Positions 1 through 11,322 of a stretch of 64,000 bases of DNA are shown piece by piece; the stretch's first letter is position 1, and the number at the start of each line of letters is the position of its first letter. The notes beneath the pieces were generated by a model. It saw only the letters and a list, made by a program, of their open reading frames with translations. It had not been told where the DNA came from and did no database searches. This DNA comes from Marinobacter subterrani. GTDB lineage: Bacteria; Pseudomonadota; Gammaproteobacteria; Pseudomonadales; Oleiphilaceae. The stretch covers positions 744,001-808,000 of the forward strand of contig NZ_LFBU01000001.1 of assembly GCF_001045555.1 (NCBI RefSeq), read 5' to 3'. Made by a program: the position numbers and the translations under genes.

Positions 1-820
1 CTGCGGCAACGCTTTTGACCGGCAGCGGACCGGCCGGCAGACGGAGGTGACGCCCGCCATATTCAAGCCCGGGACCTGACCCCGCGCCCTTCTCACCATC
101 GGACAGTGACAGGTGATAATCGCGCCCCAGCAGGGCCAGACTGACCTTCTGCGCAGCAACCTGCTGTAGCACCGAGCGGGGCGGATCATCATCAGCATAC
201 ACAGCAGGAATTCCCGGCCTCAGGACGCCGGCCTTTTCAAAACCGATGACTTCCCGGTTATCGCCAAGAAAGGCAACATGATCGATGTCTACCGAGGTCA
301 GGATAACGAGATCGGCATCCAGGACATTCACCGCATCCAGCCGCCCGCCCAGACCGACCTCCAGAATCCACTGATCGACACCGGCGTTGGCGAAAGCGAC
401 GAACGCCGCCAGCGTACCGAATTCGAAATAGGTCAAAGAGACTGTTCCACGAGCTGCCTCGACGGCCTCAAAGGCCCTGATCAGCGCCTCGTCCGGGATA
501 TCAGTACCGTCCAGGCGGACACGCTCGTTATAGCGCTGGAGATGCGGCGAGGTGTAGGCACCGGTCCGGCGCCCGGCGGCACGCAGGAGAGCCTCTACAG
601 CGGCAACCGCACTGCCCTTGCCGTTGGTGCCGGCAATCGTGATGATGCGGGCTTGCGGCTTGCGCGGGAAAAGCCTGCGAAGCACGATCAGGACGCGATC
701 CAGCCCCAGGTCAATCTCTGTCGGGTGTATCGCCTCAAGATAGGCTAGCCAATGGTCAACGCTGGCACCAGCCCCCGGCGAAACCGGGAGCTGGCTGGAG
801 GGGTCACTCGGCGGGGGCAT
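1..820 (-). CDS. folC: FolC, dihydrofolate/folylpolyglutamate synthase (partial, C-terminus beyond window)
   Basis: Bifunctional folate enzyme that adds L-glutamate to dihydropteroate and to tetrahydrofolates in the cytoplasm. I translated the minus strand from position 820. The product shows an [12 protein letters not shown] segment, the P-loop [10 protein letters not shown], the [13 protein letters not shown] segment and the [12 protein letters not shown] stretch, which are FolC/Mur-ligase hallmarks. About 273 codons are present; the rest lies left of position 1. The ATG at 820-818 overlaps the last 17 bases of accD, so translation is probably coupled. accD-folC adjacency is common in Gammaproteobacteria. 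Function is secure; the exact start is inferred from the overlap and the absence of a better start. Confidence 0.93.
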   Translation of the reverse strand, partial: MPPPSDPSSQLPVSPGAGASVDHWLAYLEAIHPTEIDLGLDRVLIVLRRLFPRKPQARIITIAGTNGKGSAVAAVEALLRAAGRRTGAYTSPHLQRYNERVRLDGTDIPDEALIRAFEAVEAARGTVSLTYFEFGTLAAFVAFANAGVDQWILEVGLGGRLDAVNVLDADLVILTSVDIDHVAFLGDNREVIGFEKAGVLRPGIPAVYADDDPPRSVLQQVAAQKVSLALLGRDYHLSLSDGEKGAGSGPGLEYGGRHLRLPAGPLPVKSVAA

Positions 821-1730
821 CTGTTTCGGGCTTTTCCGACACTTCAAACTCGATGGGGTCTTCGGTGCCCGGGCGCTCCTGGCCGGTGAACTTGGCCAGA
901 ACATGGGCAATCCGCTCGCGCATCTGGTGACGATGAAGGATCATGTCAATCGCCCCGTGCTCCAGCAGAAACTCACTGCGCTGGAACCCTTCCGGCAGCT
1001 TTTCACGAACCGTCTGCTCGATGACCCGTGGGCCGGCAAAACCGATCAGGGCGTTGGGCTCAGCGATATTGAGATCGCCGAGCATCGCCAGGCTGGCGGA
1101 CACCCCGCCGAAAACCGGGTCTGTCATCACCGAAATATAGGGAATGCCTTCCTGTTTCATTCGCTCAAGGACTGCAGCGGTTTTTGACATCTGCATCAGT
1201 GACAGGATGGCTTCCTGCATCCGCGCACCGCCACTGGCGGAAAAACAGACCAGGGGAATATGGTGTTCCAGCGCAACATTGGCAGCCTGAACGAATTTCT
1301 CGCCGACCACCTGGCCCATGGAGCCACCCAGAAAGTTGAACTCGAAGGCGCAGGCGACCAGTGGAACACCGAGGGTCGTACCCCTCATGGCAATCAGCGC
1401 GTCCTTCTCCCCCGTCGCTTTCTGGGCCTGGGACAGGCGATCCTTGTAGCGCTTGGTATCCTTGAACTTCAGGCGATCCCATGGCTCAAGCTCGGCAGCA
1501 ATCTCTTCCCGGCCGTCCTCGTCAAGGAACACATCCAGACGCCGGCGGGCAGGCACCCTGAGATGGTGGTTACACTTCGGGCAAACATCGAGATTTTTCT
1601 CAAGCTCCGGCTTGTAGAGAAATGCGCCGCATTTAGGGCATTTCTTCCAAAGCCCTTCCGGTACACCGGTTCTCTGCTTGGATTCCGAGCGAATCTTGCT
1701 CGGCATGATCTTGTCCAGCCAGTTACTCAT
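804..1730 (-). CDS. accD: AccD, acetyl-CoA carboxylase carboxyltransferase beta subunit
   Basis: Beta subunit of the carboxyltransferase that, with AccA, moves the carboxyl group from biotin-BCCP to acetyl-CoA to make malonyl-CoA, the first committed step of fatty-acid synthesis. At 308 residues it has normal length. An N-terminal C4 zinc ribbon is formed by Cys31, Cys34, Cys50 and Cys53, followed by the crotonase-fold core with glycine-rich segments such as [10 protein letters not shown] and [11 protein letters not shown]. The ATG at 1730 is preceded by CAGGA. It lies 46 bases after trpA and overlaps folC by 17 bases, so it belongs to the truA-trp-accD-folC unit. Confidence 0.98.
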   Translation of the reverse strand: MSNWLDKIMPSKIRSESKQRTGVPEGLWKKCPKCGAFLYKPELEKNLDVCPKCNHHLRVPARRRLDVFLDEDGREEIAAELEPWDRLKFKDTKRYKDRLSQAQKATGEKDALIAMRGTTLGVPLVACAFEFNFLGGSMGQVVGEKFVQAANVALEHHIPLVCFSASGGARMQEAILSLMQMSKTAAVLERMKQEGIPYISVMTDPVFGGVSASLAMLGDLNIAEPNALIGFAGPRVIEQTVREKLPEGFQRSEFLLEHGAIDMILHRHQMRERIAHVLAKFTGQERPGTEDPIEFEVSEKPETDAPAE

Positions 1731-1776
1731 GGTTTCATCCTGTCCTTTGATGCCTGTCTGCCCTCACACCTGTCAA

Positions 1777-2589
1777 TCAGGAGGCCAGGCTGTCCAGCGC
1801 TTCGCGCATCGGGTGAAGCAGATCCGTCAGTGCTCGCTTGAGCTGGTCGGTATCTGCCTGATTCCTGGCTATTGTATCGACCAGCACACTGCCAACAATT
1901 ACACCATCGGATACCCGACCCACAGCAGCGGCCGTTTCCGCATCCCGAATGCCGAAGCCGACGCCCACGGGAAGTGCTGTCAGCTTGTGAATGTGATTTA
2001 CTTTTGCGGCAACCTCGTCCACGTTGATTGTGGCCGAACCTGTCACACCCTTGATTGAAACATAGTACACATAACCGGAAGAGTGCTCACTGATCGCACG
2101 AATCCGGTCATCGGTAGTGGTTGGTGCCAGCAGGAAGATAGCGTCAAGATCGCGTGCGGTGAACAGCGGTGCCACCTCGTCGGCCTCTTCAGGCGGCAGA
2201 TCAACCGTCAGAATGCCGTCCACACCCGCATCCTTGGCCGCGTCCGCAAACTTCTCATAGCCCATGGCTTCCATGGGGTTCAGGTAGCCCATCAACACCA
2301 CCGGTGTCGTGTCATCAGTCTTGCGGAACTCCTTGACCATGCCAATGACCTGCCGGAGGGACGTGCCGTGCACCAGGGCCCGCTCACAGGCCAACTGAAT
2401 GACGGGACCATCGGCCATCGGGTCCGAGAATGGCACCCCCAGCTCGATTATGTCAGCACCGGCCGCAACCAGTGTATGCATCAGATCTACCGTGACATCG
2501 GGATGCGGATCACCGGCGGTAATGTAAGGGATAAGCGCCTTCCGGCCCTGTCCTTTCAGGGTTTTGAGAACCCCTTCGATTCGGCTCAT
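1777..2589 (-). CDS. trpA: TrpA, tryptophan synthase alpha chain
   Basis: Alpha subunit of tryptophan synthase; cleaves indole-3-glycerol phosphate to indole and glyceraldehyde 3-phosphate and channels indole to TrpB. The ATG at 2589 gives 270 residues, the usual size, and has an AGGAG-type ribosome site just upstream; an upstream TTG would add 16 unlikely residues that overlap the trpB end. The catalytic acids fall exactly where expected, Glu49 ([11 protein letters not shown]) and Asp60. The phosphate-binding glycines VGVGFGIRD and [10 protein letters not shown] are present. It follows trpB by 19 bases. Confidence 0.98.
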   Translation of the reverse strand: MSRIEGVLKTLKGQGRKALIPYITAGDPHPDVTVDLMHTLVAAGADIIELGVPFSDPMADGPVIQLACERALVHGTSLRQVIGMVKEFRKTDDTTPVVLMGYLNPMEAMGYEKFADAAKDAGVDGILTVDLPPEEADEVAPLFTARDLDAIFLLAPTTTDDRIRAISEHSSGYVYYVSIKGVTGSATINVDEVAAKVNHIHKLTALPVGVGFGIRDAETAAAVGRVSDGVIVGSVLVDTIARNQADTDQLKRALTDLLHPMREALDSLAS

Positions 2590-2608
2590 GCCTGCTCCTG
2601 TTGATTCT

Positions 2609-3829
2609 TCAGATCTTGATGCCTTCAAGCCTGGCAACTGTGTTGATGTCCTTGTCTCCGCGACCGGAGACGTTGATAACCACGATCTGGTCTTTATCCA
2701 TGGTGGCCGCCAGTTTGATGGCGTAGGCCACCGCGTGAGCGGTTTCCAGGGCGGGCATGATACCTTCGACGCGCGTCAGTTTGCGGAAACCTTCCATCGC
2801 CTCATCGTCGGTCACCGACACATAGTGTGCCCGGCCAATATCCTTGAGCCAGCTATGCTCCGGGCCCACACCAGGGTAGTCCAGACCGGCACTGACCGAA
2901 TGGGTGCCCGCAATCTGGCCGTTCTCGTCTTCCATCAGGTAGGTCCGGTTACCGTGCAGCACGCCCGGACGACCGGCGCACAGAGGGGCCGCGTGCTTGC
3001 CGGTTTCGATGCCCAGGCCACCGGCTTCCACGCCATACAGTTCCACGGATTCATCCGCCAGGAATGGATAGAACAGCCCGATCGCATTGGAGCCACCACC
3101 GACACAGGCAACCAGGGCGTCCGGTAATTTACCGGTTTTCTCGAGGCACTGGCGGCGGGTCTCCCTGCCGATGACCGACTGGAAATCACGGACCAGCATC
3201 GGATATGGGTGCGGTCCGGCCACCGTTCCGATGATATAGAAGGTTTCATCAACGTTCGCCACCCAGTCACGCATGGCATCGTTCATGGCGTCCTTCAGGG
3301 TTTTGGTGCCACTCTCGACAGCGTGGACCTCAGCCCCCAACAGCTTCATTCTGAAAACGTTCAGCGACTGGCGCTGGACATCCTCCGCCCCCATGAACAC
3401 GTGACATTCAAGCCCCAGCCGGGCACAGACTGTGGCCGTGGCCACCCCGTGCTGGCCAGCGCCGGTCTCTGCGATAATCCGCTTTTTACCCAGAAAACTG
3501 GCGAGCAGTGCCTGGCCAATGGTGTTATTCACCTTGTGGGCACCGGTGTGGCAAAGGTCTTCCCGCTTCAGCCAGATCTGCGCACCGCCGGTCTCACGGG
3601 TCAGTCGCTCGGCAAAGTAAAGAGGCGTGGGCCGGCCCACATAATCCGCCAGTTCCTTGTCGAACTGCGCCTGAAATTCCGGGTCTTTCTTGAGGCGGTT
3701 ATATTCTTTCTCGAGCGTCATCAGGGAATCCATCAGAGTCTCGGAAACAAACCGCCCACCAAAGGCCCCGAAGTGACCCCGCGCGTCCGGCAGTGCGCTC
3801 AGCATTTCTTCAGTCAGTTTTACAGACAC
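2609..3829 (-). CDS. trpB: TrpB, tryptophan synthase beta chain
   Basis: PLP-dependent beta subunit that condenses indole with L-serine to give tryptophan. Motifs: [12 protein letters not shown] near the N terminus, the PLP lysine in [16 protein letters not shown], the AETGAGQHG loop and the glycine-rich phosphate site [11 protein letters not shown] place the start at the GTG at 3829-3827, with an AGAGG ribosome site directly upstream, giving 406 residues. Longer starts would add residues read from inside trpF. With this start the gene overlaps the trpF end by 20 bases, which suggests translational coupling. A downstream ATG (codon 9) is the main alternative. Confidence 0.97.
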   Translation of the reverse strand: MSVKLTEEMLSALPDARGHFGAFGGRFVSETLMDSLMTLEKEYNRLKKDPEFQAQFDKELADYVGRPTPLYFAERLTRETGGAQIWLKREDLCHTGAHKVNNTIGQALLASFLGKKRIIAETGAGQHGVATATVCARLGLECHVFMGAEDVQRQSLNVFRMKLLGAEVHAVESGTKTLKDAMNDAMRDWVANVDETFYIIGTVAGPHPYPMLVRDFQSVIGRETRRQCLEKTGKLPDALVACVGGGSNAIGLFYPFLADESVELYGVEAGGLGIETGKHAAPLCAGRPGVLHGNRTYLMEDENGQIAGTHSVSAGLDYPGVGPEHSWLKDIGRAHYVSVTDDEAMEGFRKLTRVEGIMPALETAHAVAYAIKLAATMDKDQIVVINVSGRGDKDINTVARLEGIKI

Positions 3830-4439
3830 GGTGAACCTCTTTGATAAAATAAGAAATTTTCTGGCAATCCTTGATGCCTTTGCCTTGTTCGACGCCGCCG
3901 CTGACATCCACCGCCCACGGTTTCACCTGGTTTACTGCGGCGAATACGTTAGCAGATGACAAACCGCCGGCCAATATAAGCGGGAGCGGCCTCTCCGTCG
4001 GAATAAGATCCCAGTTGAACGCCTTTCCGGTACCGCCGTATTTTTCCGGATCCCATGCATCCACCAGCAGCCCCGAAGAGGCCCGGTATTCGTCAAAAGC
4101 GCGCTCGATCTGGCCGGGTTCCCGCACCCGGATCGCCTTGATCCAGCGTCGAGCAAAGGTAGCGCAGAAAGCGGCGGTTTCATCGCCGTGGAATTGCAAA
4201 AGATCCAGCGGAACCTTCTCGAGCACGGCCTCGACTTCCTGATGAGCAGGATTTACAAACAGGCCGACCACGGAGACAAAGGCAGGGACACGGCGAACCA
4301 GTTCTGCCGCCTGAGCCACCGAAACGGCCCGGGGGCTTGGCCCATAGAACACGAAGCCAACCGCATCTGCGCCACAATCAACCGCGGCATCAACGTCCTC
4401 AGGACGAGTCAGACCGCATATCTTCACGCGTGCGCTCAT
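3810..4439 (-). CDS. trpF: TrpF, phosphoribosylanthranilate isomerase
   Basis: Third step of tryptophan synthesis: Amadori rearrangement of N-(5-phosphoribosyl)anthranilate to CdRP. It is a 209-residue TIM barrel. The catalytic cysteine lies in [11 protein letters not shown] (Cys8) and the catalytic aspartate in [14 protein letters not shown] near the C terminus, where the phosphate-binding glycines also are. Its ATG overlaps the truA stop by 4 bases (ATGA) and its 3' end overlaps trpB by 20 bases. The split of trpF from trpG/D/C, with truA upstream, is the usual pseudomonad-type layout. Confidence 0.97.
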   Translation of the reverse strand: MSARVKICGLTRPEDVDAAVDCGADAVGFVFYGPSPRAVSVAQAAELVRRVPAFVSVVGLFVNPAHQEVEAVLEKVPLDLLQFHGDETAAFCATFARRWIKAIRVREPGQIERAFDEYRASSGLLVDAWDPEKYGGTGKAFNWDLIPTERPLPLILAGGLSSANVFAAVNQVKPWAVDVSGGVEQGKGIKDCQKISYFIKEVHRVCKTD

Positions 4440-5344
4440 TGGCTCAGAACCCGTTGTCTGGGATGGATATGTGTGGGTGCAAGCGGGCTATTTTCCGCCC
4501 GACTGTACCAGGGCCTCAAAAACCCGGGACCACACTCGGCGGCAGGTACACCAAACGCCCCGGGATACCCCACATCAACAAGATACAGGCCGTGGGGCGG
4601 CGCGGTCACACCGGCAACTGTACGGTCTCTGGCAGCCAGTATCTCATGAATCCACTCTGCTGGCTGCCTCCCCGCTCCAACCGCCATCAACGCCCCGGCA
4701 ATATTACGCACCATGTGATGCAGGAATGCATTCGCCTGCACATCTATTACGACAAAATCACGCTTCCGGGTTACCGAGATCCTCTCCAGAAACCGGATGG
4801 GCGTACGGGACTGGCAGCCGGCGGCACGGAACGACGAGAAATCGTGTTCACCGGCCAGCACCTGTGCTGCCCGATCCATGAGTTCGGCATCAAGGGGGCG
4901 GAATGTCCAGCTCACCTGCCCCCGCTGGATACCCGGCCGCACCGGATGGTTGTAGATAATGTAGCGGTACCGACGGTAGGTGGCCGAAAAACGGGCATGG
5001 AAGTCACCGGTGCCGTTCCCTGCCCAATGCACGGAAATGTCCTCGGGCAACGCGGTATTGATACCCATGACCCAGGAACGGAGATTCCGCACGGAAGGCG
5101 TATCAAAATGGGCAATCTGGTAGCTTGCGTGGACGCCGGCGTCTGTGCGCCCGGCACAGACCAGATCCACCGGATGGTCGGCGACCTTTGCAACCGCCCG
5201 GGTAAGCTCGGCTTCTACAGACCGTACTCCGGATTTCTGGAGCTGCCAGCCATGAAAACTGCGGCCATCATACTCAAACGCGAGCGCAACGCGCCCTGCT
5301 CCAATAGCGTTATCCGTGGTGAGTTGCTGGGTTTCAAGAAACAA
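4436..5344 (-). CDS. truA: TruA, tRNA pseudouridine(38-40) synthase
   Basis: Isomerises uridines 38-40 in the anticodon arm of tRNAs. The catalytic aspartate is Asp68 in the signature [22 protein letters not shown] precedes it and the conserved [10 protein letters not shown] segment lies in the C-terminal half. The reading frame has no ATG or GTG near the expected N terminus; the best start is a TTG at 5344, just after the fimV terminator, giving 302 residues with about 20 residues before the conserved core. It is the first gene of the truA-trpFBA-accD-folC unit. Confidence 0.95.
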   Translation of the reverse strand: MFLETQQLTTDNAIGAGRVALAFEYDGRSFHGWQLQKSGVRSVEAELTRAVAKVADHPVDLVCAGRTDAGVHASYQIAHFDTPSVRNLRSWVMGINTALPEDISVHWAGNGTGDFHARFSATYRRYRYIIYNHPVRPGIQRGQVSWTFRPLDAELMDRAAQVLAGEHDFSSFRAAGCQSRTPIRFLERISVTRKRDFVVIDVQANAFLHHMVRNIAGALMAVGAGRQPAEWIHEILAARDRTVAGVTAPPHGLYLVDVGYPGAFGVPAAECGPGFLRPWYSRAENSPLAPTHIHPRQRVLSQ

Positions 5345-5375
5345 AGGCGGATCCGGAACGAGTGTTTCTGTGAAA

Positions 5376-5422
5376 GCAAAACGCCGGCTTGATGCCGGGA
5401 ATGAACCCGACGGCCGGCGTTT
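5376..5422 (-). terminator. Rho-independent terminator after fimV
   Basis: On the minus strand an AAACGCCGGC/GCCGGCGTTT inverted repeat (arms 5413-5422 and 5379-5388) is followed by a T-rich stretch. It lies 28 bases beyond the fimV stop and 31 bases before the truA start, so it separates fimV from the truA-trp unit. The spacer of about 24 bases is long for a terminator. Confidence 0.6.
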
Positions 5423-5450
5423 GCTGCCTGTAAGACCCGATTATAACGGA

Positions 5451-8400
5451 TCAGGACAGATTTTTAAGGAGATCCTGTGCCTCCAACTTCTGATCCTCGT
5501 TGCCTTCCAGGGCGACTTCCTCGAGGATATCCCTGGCGCCATCGGCATCGCCCATCTCGATGTAAGCCCGGGCAAGATCAAGCTTGGTGGCAGCCTCATC
5601 GGTACCCGCCAGGAAATCAAAGTCATCGTCATCCCCCAGATCACTTTCGTCGAGATCCGGAACCGACGACCGGGACGGTTCATCTGCTACCTCATCCGAC
5701 GCGACGGGCAACTCCAGGTCTTCATCAGACGCCTCGTCAACATCAGCGGCGAGTTCCTGATCTTCCAGGGTGTCCTCTACGCCCTGCTGCTCAAGCTCCT
5801 CGACGCCCTCGACGGTTTCTTCCGGCCCGGCCGCTTCACTATCGCCCAACACATCGCCTTCGGCGAGGGTGTCTTCAAGGCCCAGCTCCTCATCCAGGGA
5901 TGCCACATCTTCCGCCTCGTGGTTGGTCGAATCCGCAGAATCGGAGAACTCCTCCATCAGCGCCAGGTCTTCGTCTGACACATCCAGCTCAAGGTCGTCC
6001 AGAGAGGATTCCTCCATCTCGCTGCCGCCGAGTTCGTCTTCTTCTCCGGCCACCTTGTCCAGCTCTGCGTCCAGTTCATCCAGGAAGGACTCGTCCAGTG
6101 TCTCAAGATCGGATTCCGCATCAGACTCGGGTTCGGCCTCGGCAGTTGCGCTCTCTTCGATAACGCCGCCTTCATCGCCAGCCAGAGGGTCCTGTTCCAG
6201 CTCATCGTCGTCGAGTTCCAGGTTCAGCTCATCCTCAAGCTCATCGGTTTTCGATTCATCGTCCGCCAATTCCTCAAGATCCTTTTCGAAATCCGAGCTC
6301 ATATCCCACTCGAGAGATTCCGGCACTTCCTCTGGTTCAGCGGCTTTCTCGTCGGATTCACGCTCAATACCCGACAGGTCAAATTCAATCAGGTCGTCTT
6401 TGCTTTCTTCCTCCTGATCCTCCCGGGCTTCGGCTTCTTCAGTTCCTGAGGCAACCGGAGACTCGGAACCTTCCCGCTCTTCAAATTCACTCAGGTCAAA
6501 GTCAGAAAGATCGGAGTCAAAATCACCGAACTCGTTCTCCTCAGACTCCTCCTTCTTGGCATCAAACTGGTCGGCCAGGAGTTCATCCGACTCCGGCGTA
6601 GCCGTCTCATCACTGGCGTCAGTCTCGGTGTCATAGGACGTTGCAAATGAATCCGAACGCAGTTGTGACTCGAGGTCATCGATGCTTGGCATGGATTCCG
6701 CTTCTTCCAGCCGGCCACGAAGATCGCTGGCGGCCGACAGGGCGTCCTCGTCGTCCAGAGCCTCGATTTCGCCGAACTGCCGCTCAAAAGACTGGCGATC
6801 CTGAGTATCTGCATACACGCCCAGGAGTTTCAGGCGAAGGTCGGTTCGACTGGGCTCCCGGGAGATTGCGGCCTCAAGCGCCTGTGCCGCCTGATCGTGG
6901 CGGCCGTAGGCGATATAGGCGTCAGCTTCCTCGAGGGCATCACTGGCGGCAGATTCCTGATCTTCTTCATCAAGCGTGAGATCAAAGGAATCTGCACCCT
7001 CGTCGTTCTCGCCACTGTTCAGTTGCTCATAAAACGCTTTTTCACGATTGGCATTGCGGCGAGCAAGTAGCAGCAACAACAACAGAAGCACGATCAACCC
7101 GCCGCCGAGGGCGACCTGATACATCGGGTTATTGGTAATGGCGTCTATCACATTACCCGGGAAGCCTTTGTCCGCAGCAGGCGCCTGGGGCGCGGGCCTG
7201 GGTGAGGGCTGTGCGGTTTGTGAAGGCTGCGATGCAGCAGGTGCGGGTTCTGCCATTTCCTCACCGGACTTCTCAGCCGCGGAATCGGCACTGGCTGTCG
7301 CAGGCTTACCGGCGCCTGCGGTCTCGGTTTCCCCGGCAGCGCTTTCATCTGTGCCTGTGGCAGAGCCGGCTTCGGCCTGGCCACCTGCTACTGGTGACGC
7401 ATCCGACGGTGTCTCTTCGGTAGTGTCCGTCGCTGTCGCATCTTCCTTGGTTGCGGATGGCTCTCCGGTGGCGACTGTTTCGGCTTCGGCGCTCGTGGCC
7501 TCAGTCGGGGTTGCCGGTTCGCCCTGAGCTGCGTCGCCGACTGACTGCTGAATCTCGGCAAGCTGGGTATTCTTCAGCTCAATCAGACGCTGGAGTGTCT
7601 CAACCTGGGCCTGCAGATCTTCCACCCGGCTGTTCAGCTCGGTATTTTCGCGCCGGGCGCTTTCCAGCTCTTCCATCACAACAGCGGTGCCGGCATCAGC
7701 GCCACCGGGCAATTGCCCGTCGCCGCCTGCCGAGCCACCTTCAGAAGAATCGCGGCCGGTTTTGTCTGCGACGACCAGCTTCAGCTCGTCACCACCGGCT
7801 GCCGGAGTCGCGGCCTGGGGTTGTTGTTGCTGGCCCTCAGTTGCATCCACGGTACGCTGTGGCGACCGGAACTCCTCGTTCTGCTGGCTGACAATGCGCG
7901 TCGCCTGGGCACGGGTCCGGCTCTGGATCTGATCAAGCGAGGGTACACGGAGAACTTCGCCGCGCTTCAGACGGTTGATGTTATTGCTGATGAAGGCGTC
8001 CGGGTTCAGATCCTGGATTGCCAGCATGACCTGCTGCATGGAAACGCTGTCATTGGGACGAACTCGGGCAGCAATGGTCCACAGGGTGTCCGATGGCCCG
8101 GTCGGCCCGAAGGTATCGGCCTGATAGCCGGTGCCCAGTGAACGCTCGGCCTGCGCCTGGCGGCGGGCTGATTCCTGGCTACGGGTTGCCGATGGCTGCC
8201 GGGTTGTTTCAGTGGCCGCGGCGCCAGGTACGTTAACGGCTTCCTGAACACCCGATTCTTCTGCGTACACGGGCGGATCAACAAGCACGGCGTATTCACG
8301 CATCAACCGGCCGTTCGGCCAGGTCATTTCCAGCAGGAAATTGAGGTACGGCTCCCTCAGGGGCTCACGCGAGGAGACGCTGACAGCGAGACTGCCATCG

Positions 8401-8663
8401 TTACGGGTGACCACCTGGAACCGGAGCTTGCTCAGAAACTGGTTGCGATCCAGCCCCACCTGCTCGTACGCCTGTTCCGACGCAATGTTGACGAACACGT
8501 CCGCCGGATTGATGCCACGGCTTTGGGGCAGAACGATCTCTGCGTCCAGTGGCTCATTCAGATAGGACTGAAGTTCAATTTCACCCAGCCCAAGGGCGTG
8601 TGCGACGCCGGATCCGAGCCCTCCCGCCAGAGCCAGGGCAACCGCAAGCTTGCGTACCTTCAT
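5451..8663 (-). CDS. fimV: FimV family polar landmark protein
   Basis: Inner-membrane, peptidoglycan-binding hub protein that organises type IV pilus assembly and polar c-AMP/twitching control. The 1070 residues show a signal peptide (about 1-24), a conserved FimV N-terminal domain beginning LGLGEIELQSYLNEPLDAEI, a LysM domain (about 189-245), a short coiled coil (about 330-375), an Ala/Pro/Thr/Glu-rich linker, one membrane segment around residues 523-545, a very acidic repetitive cytoplasmic region and a C-terminal TPR-like tail (ATKLDLARAYIEMGDADGAR). This domain order matches Pseudomonas FimV. It is transcribed alone, between asd and the truA terminator. Confidence 0.94.
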   Translation of the reverse strand: MKVRKLAVALALAGGLGSGVAHALGLGEIELQSYLNEPLDAEIVLPQSRGINPADVFVNIASEQAYEQVGLDRNQFLSKLRFQVVTRNDGSLAVSVSSREPLREPYLNFLLEMTWPNGRLMREYAVLVDPPVYAEESGVQEAVNVPGAAATETTRQPSATRSQESARRQAQAERSLGTGYQADTFGPTGPSDTLWTIAARVRPNDSVSMQQVMLAIQDLNPDAFISNNINRLKRGEVLRVPSLDQIQSRTRAQATRIVSQQNEEFRSPQRTVDATEGQQQQPQAATPAAGGDELKLVVADKTGRDSSEGGSAGGDGQLPGGADAGTAVVMEELESARRENTELNSRVEDLQAQVETLQRLIELKNTQLAEIQQSVGDAAQGEPATPTEATSAEAETVATGEPSATKEDATATDTTEETPSDASPVAGGQAEAGSATGTDESAAGETETAGAGKPATASADSAAEKSGEEMAEPAPAASQPSQTAQPSPRPAPQAPAADKGFPGNVIDAITNNPMYQVALGGGLIVLLLLLLLLARRNANREKAFYEQLNSGENDEGADSFDLTLDEEDQESAASDALEEADAYIAYGRHDQAAQALEAAISREPSRTDLRLKLLGVYADTQDRQSFERQFGEIEALDDEDALSAASDLRGRLEEAESMPSIDDLESQLRSDSFATSYDTETDASDETATPESDELLADQFDAKKEESEENEFGDFDSDLSDFDLSEFEEREGSESPVASGTEEAEAREDQEEESKDDLIEFDLSGIERESDEKAAEPEEVPESLEWDMSSDFEKDLEELADDESKTDELEDELNLELDDDELEQDPLAGDEGGVIEESATAEAEPESDAESDLETLDESFLDELDAELDKVAGEEDELGGSEMEESSLDDLELDVSDEDLALMEEFSDSADSTNHEAEDVASLDEELGLEDTLAEGDVLGDSEAAGPEETVEGVEELEQQGVEDTLEDQELAADVDEASDEDLELPVASDEVADEPSRSSVPDLDESDLGDDDDFDFLAGTDEAATKLDLARAYIEMGDADGARDILEEVALEGNEDQKLEAQDLLKNLS

Positions 8664-8889
8664 GCTTTTTCCTTTCCAGTCTCCGTTATTCGTTACTGCT
8701 CTTTTACAAACAGAATCGGACGAGGTTGGATGACTTCCGTCTGGATAATTCTCGTTATTATGGGTTCTTTTTAATTTTCAGTCCGGCAAGTATTGTTGAT
8801 AAAACCTCGTTTATCAATCAATCAGCCGCAATCCTTGTACCATTTTTTTATCAATCACGCGGAACTGCCTAGCGCTCTTGAAAATAACA
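8664..8889. other. AT-rich leader/promoter region of fimV
   Basis: No gene is visible between the fimV start and the asd terminator. On the minus strand the AT-rich part (about 8740-8870) should hold the fimV promoter, and GGAAAGGAAAAAGC just before the ATG acts as ribosome site. A clear sigma-70 pair with good spacing was not found. Confidence 0.4.
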
Positions 8890-8919
8890 GGGGCGGAGGC
8901 TGAAATCAGCCTCCGCCCC
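8890..8919 (-). terminator. Rho-independent terminator after asd
   Basis: Perfect 14-bp inverted repeat with arms 8890-8903 and 8906-8919 (GGGGCGGAGGCTGA and its complement), followed on the minus strand by a T-rich stretch. It lies 58 bases beyond the asd stop and separates asd from fimV. Confidence 0.75.
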
Positions 8920-8977
8920 CTAACCGGTTTACCGAAACCGGACACAGTTGGCATTTATTGCCTCTGTGTAACAATTC

Positions 8978-10093
8978 TTAACGCTCCTGAAGGATCCGGA
9001 GCATACGACGCAGCGGCTCAGCGGCGCCCCAGAGCAACTGGTCACCCACGGTAAACGCAGAAATGTACTCTGGCCCCATGGACAGCTTGCGGATCCGACC
9101 GATGGGCACACTCAATGTGCCAGTCACCTTGGCCGGTGTCAGCTCCCGGATGCTCGCATCGCGATCGTTGGGGATGACCTTCACCCAGTCGTTGGCCGTG
9201 GCCAGGATCGACTCGATCTCGGCAACCGGCAGATCCTTCTTCAGCTTGATGGTCAGCGCCTGGCTGTGGGAGCGCATGGCCCCGATCCGCACGCAGATAC
9301 CGTCAATAGGAATCGGATTATCCGAGCGACCGAGAATCTTGTTGGTCTCAACCCCGGCCTTCCACTCTTCCTTGCTCATGCCGTTATCGAGCTGTTTGTC
9401 GATGAACGGAATCAGGCTACCGGCCAGCGGCACCTGAAAATGCTCGGTCGGGAAACCATCGGAGCGCATGGTTTCGGTCACCTTCCGGTCAATTTCCAGA
9501 ATCGCCGAAGAAGGGTCCTCCAGCTCGGCACTGACGCTGCTGTTGAGCTCGCCCATCTGGTTCAGCAGTTCACGCATGTTCTGTGCACCGGAACCGGAAG
9601 CCGCCTGATAGGTCATGGGGGATACCCACTCGATCAGGTCCTCTTCCAGCAGACCACCCAGGGCCAGCATCATCAGGCTGACGGTGCAGTTACCGCCGAT
9701 GTAATCCTTGACGCCCTTTTCCAGCGCCGCATCAATCACATTGCGGTTCACCGGATCCAGAACAATCACCGAGTGGTCGACCATCCGGAGCGTGGAGGCG
9801 GCGTCAATCCAGTAGCCTTCCCAGCCTGCATCACGGAGTTTCTGGTAAACCGCACCGGTGTAATCGCCACCCTGGCAGGTCACGATCACATCCATGGTTT
9901 TCAGAATCTCGATATCAAACGCGTCCTGCAGGGCGGGCACGCCCTGCTTGCCAACGTCCGGGGCCGGTTTGCCAGCCTGGGAGGTGGTGAAAAACACCGG
10001 TTCGATATCGGCGAAATCGTTTTCTTCACGCATGCGCTGCATGAGGACCGAGCCCACCATGCCACGCCAACCTACAAGTCCAACTCGCTTCAT
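8978..10093 (-). CDS. asd: Asd, aspartate-semialdehyde dehydrogenase
   Basis: NADPH-dependent reduction of L-aspartyl-4-phosphate to aspartate semialdehyde, the branch point to lysine/diaminopimelate, threonine and methionine. 371 residues. It has the N-terminal Rossmann start [19 protein letters not shown], the catalytic cysteine Cys136 in [23 protein letters not shown] and the C-terminal active-site segment [15 protein letters not shown]. It lies downstream of leuB with 130 bases between, enough for its own promoter. leu-asd-fimV-truA order is typical of pseudomonad relatives. Confidence 0.98.
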   Translation of the reverse strand: MKRVGLVGWRGMVGSVLMQRMREENDFADIEPVFFTTSQAGKPAPDVGKQGVPALQDAFDIEILKTMDVIVTCQGGDYTGAVYQKLRDAGWEGYWIDAASTLRMVDHSVIVLDPVNRNVIDAALEKGVKDYIGGNCTVSLMMLALGGLLEEDLIEWVSPMTYQAASGSGAQNMRELLNQMGELNSSVSAELEDPSSAILEIDRKVTETMRSDGFPTEHFQVPLAGSLIPFIDKQLDNGMSKEEWKAGVETNKILGRSDNPIPIDGICVRIGAMRSHSQALTIKLKKDLPVAEIESILATANDWVKVIPNDRDASIRELTPAKVTGTLSVPIGRIRKLSMGPEYISAFTVGDQLLWGAAEPLRRMLRILQER

Positions 10094-10223
10094 GTGCGAT
10101 CTTTAGACCTCGTTTTATGCCCGCCCGCTGCCTTTATCGCTGGCAGGGACAGGATGGATGATCCCGCGGCAACTGCATCCCGCTGCCGTCGGGTCTCGAA
10201 TACACTGTATTCAGAAGCGCTGA

Positions 10224-11297
10224 TTATAACGCAGCGAGTACCGCCTCACCCATTTCCCGGGTGGAAACCCGCTTCGCGCCTTCCGACATGATATCTGCCG
10301 TTCGCAGGCCCTGGTCCAGAACCTTGCTGACCGCCGCTTCAATCGCCTCTGCGGCCGTTTCCTCATTCAGACTGTACCGCAACATCATGGCGGCACTGAG
10401 GATGGTGGCCAGCGGATTGGCAATGCCCTTGCCGGCAATGTCCGGCGCTGAACCGTGGCACGGCTCGTACATGCCCTGCTTTTCGGAGTTCAGCGACGCC
10501 GAGGGCAACATGCCAATGGAGCCGGTAAGCATAGCCGCTTCGTCGGAAAGAATATCACCAAACATGTTGCCAGTCACAATCACATCGAACTGCTTGGGTG
10601 CCCGAACCAGCTGCATGGCGGCATTATCCACATACATGTGGGAGAGCTCCACATCCGGGTATTCCCGACGCAGATCGTTCATGATTTCCCGCCACAGAAC
10701 AGTGACTTCCAGAACATTCGCCTTGTCAACGGAACACAGCTTCTTGCCCCGCTGCTGGGCTGCCTCGAAGGCGACCCGGCCGATACGACGAATTTCCGAT
10801 TCTGTATAAGCGTAGGTGTTGTAGCCCTGACGCTCTCCGCTTTCCAGTTCGCGAACGCCGCGCGGCTGACCAAAATAGATGCCGCCAGTCAGTTCCCGGA
10901 CAATCATGATGTCCAGACCGGATACCACTTCCGGCTTCAATGACGACGCGGAGGCCAGCTGTGGATACAGGATGGCCGGGCGCAGGTTGGCAAACAGCTC
11001 CAGATTGGAACGCAATCCGAGCAGCCCTTTCTCCGGGCGCTTGGCCATCGGCAGGCCGTCCCATTGCGGGCCGCCAACGGCGCCCAGCAGGATGGCATCG
11101 GCCTTCCGCGCCTTTTCCAGCGTCTCCTCCGGCAGCGGCGTGTCGGCTTCATCAATCGCCGCGCCGCCGACAAGAGCAGATTCGAAATTCAGACCAAGAT
11201 CGAACTGATCATTGATTTTATGAAGCACCTTTTCGGCTTCCGCAACGATTTCCGGGCCGATGCCGTCGCCGGGAAGCATTAATACTGTTCTGGGCAT
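10224..11297 (-). CDS. leuB: LeuB, 3-isopropylmalate dehydrogenase
   Basis: NAD-dependent oxidative decarboxylation of 3-isopropylmalate in leucine synthesis. The ATG at 11297 ([18 protein letters not shown]) gives 357 residues, the normal size; a start six codons earlier is less likely. Family motifs are [25 protein letters not shown] and [15 protein letters not shown] (metal and substrate site), and [18 protein letters not shown]. It is separated from leuD by a 320-base stretch with a REP-like array, unlike the tightly packed leuC-leuD pair. Confidence 0.98.
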   Translation of the reverse strand: MPRTVLMLPGDGIGPEIVAEAEKVLHKINDQFDLGLNFESALVGGAAIDEADTPLPEETLEKARKADAILLGAVGGPQWDGLPMAKRPEKGLLGLRSNLELFANLRPAILYPQLASASSLKPEVVSGLDIMIVRELTGGIYFGQPRGVRELESGERQGYNTYAYTESEIRRIGRVAFEAAQQRGKKLCSVDKANVLEVTVLWREIMNDLRREYPDVELSHMYVDNAAMQLVRAPKQFDVIVTGNMFGDILSDEAAMLTGSIGMLPSASLNSEKQGMYEPCHGSAPDIAGKGIANPLATILSAAMMLRYSLNEETAAEAIEAAVSKVLDQGLRTADIMSEGAKRVSTREMGEAVLAAL

Positions 11298-11322
11298 GTG
11301 TTTTCCTTGTTCCATTTCTCTG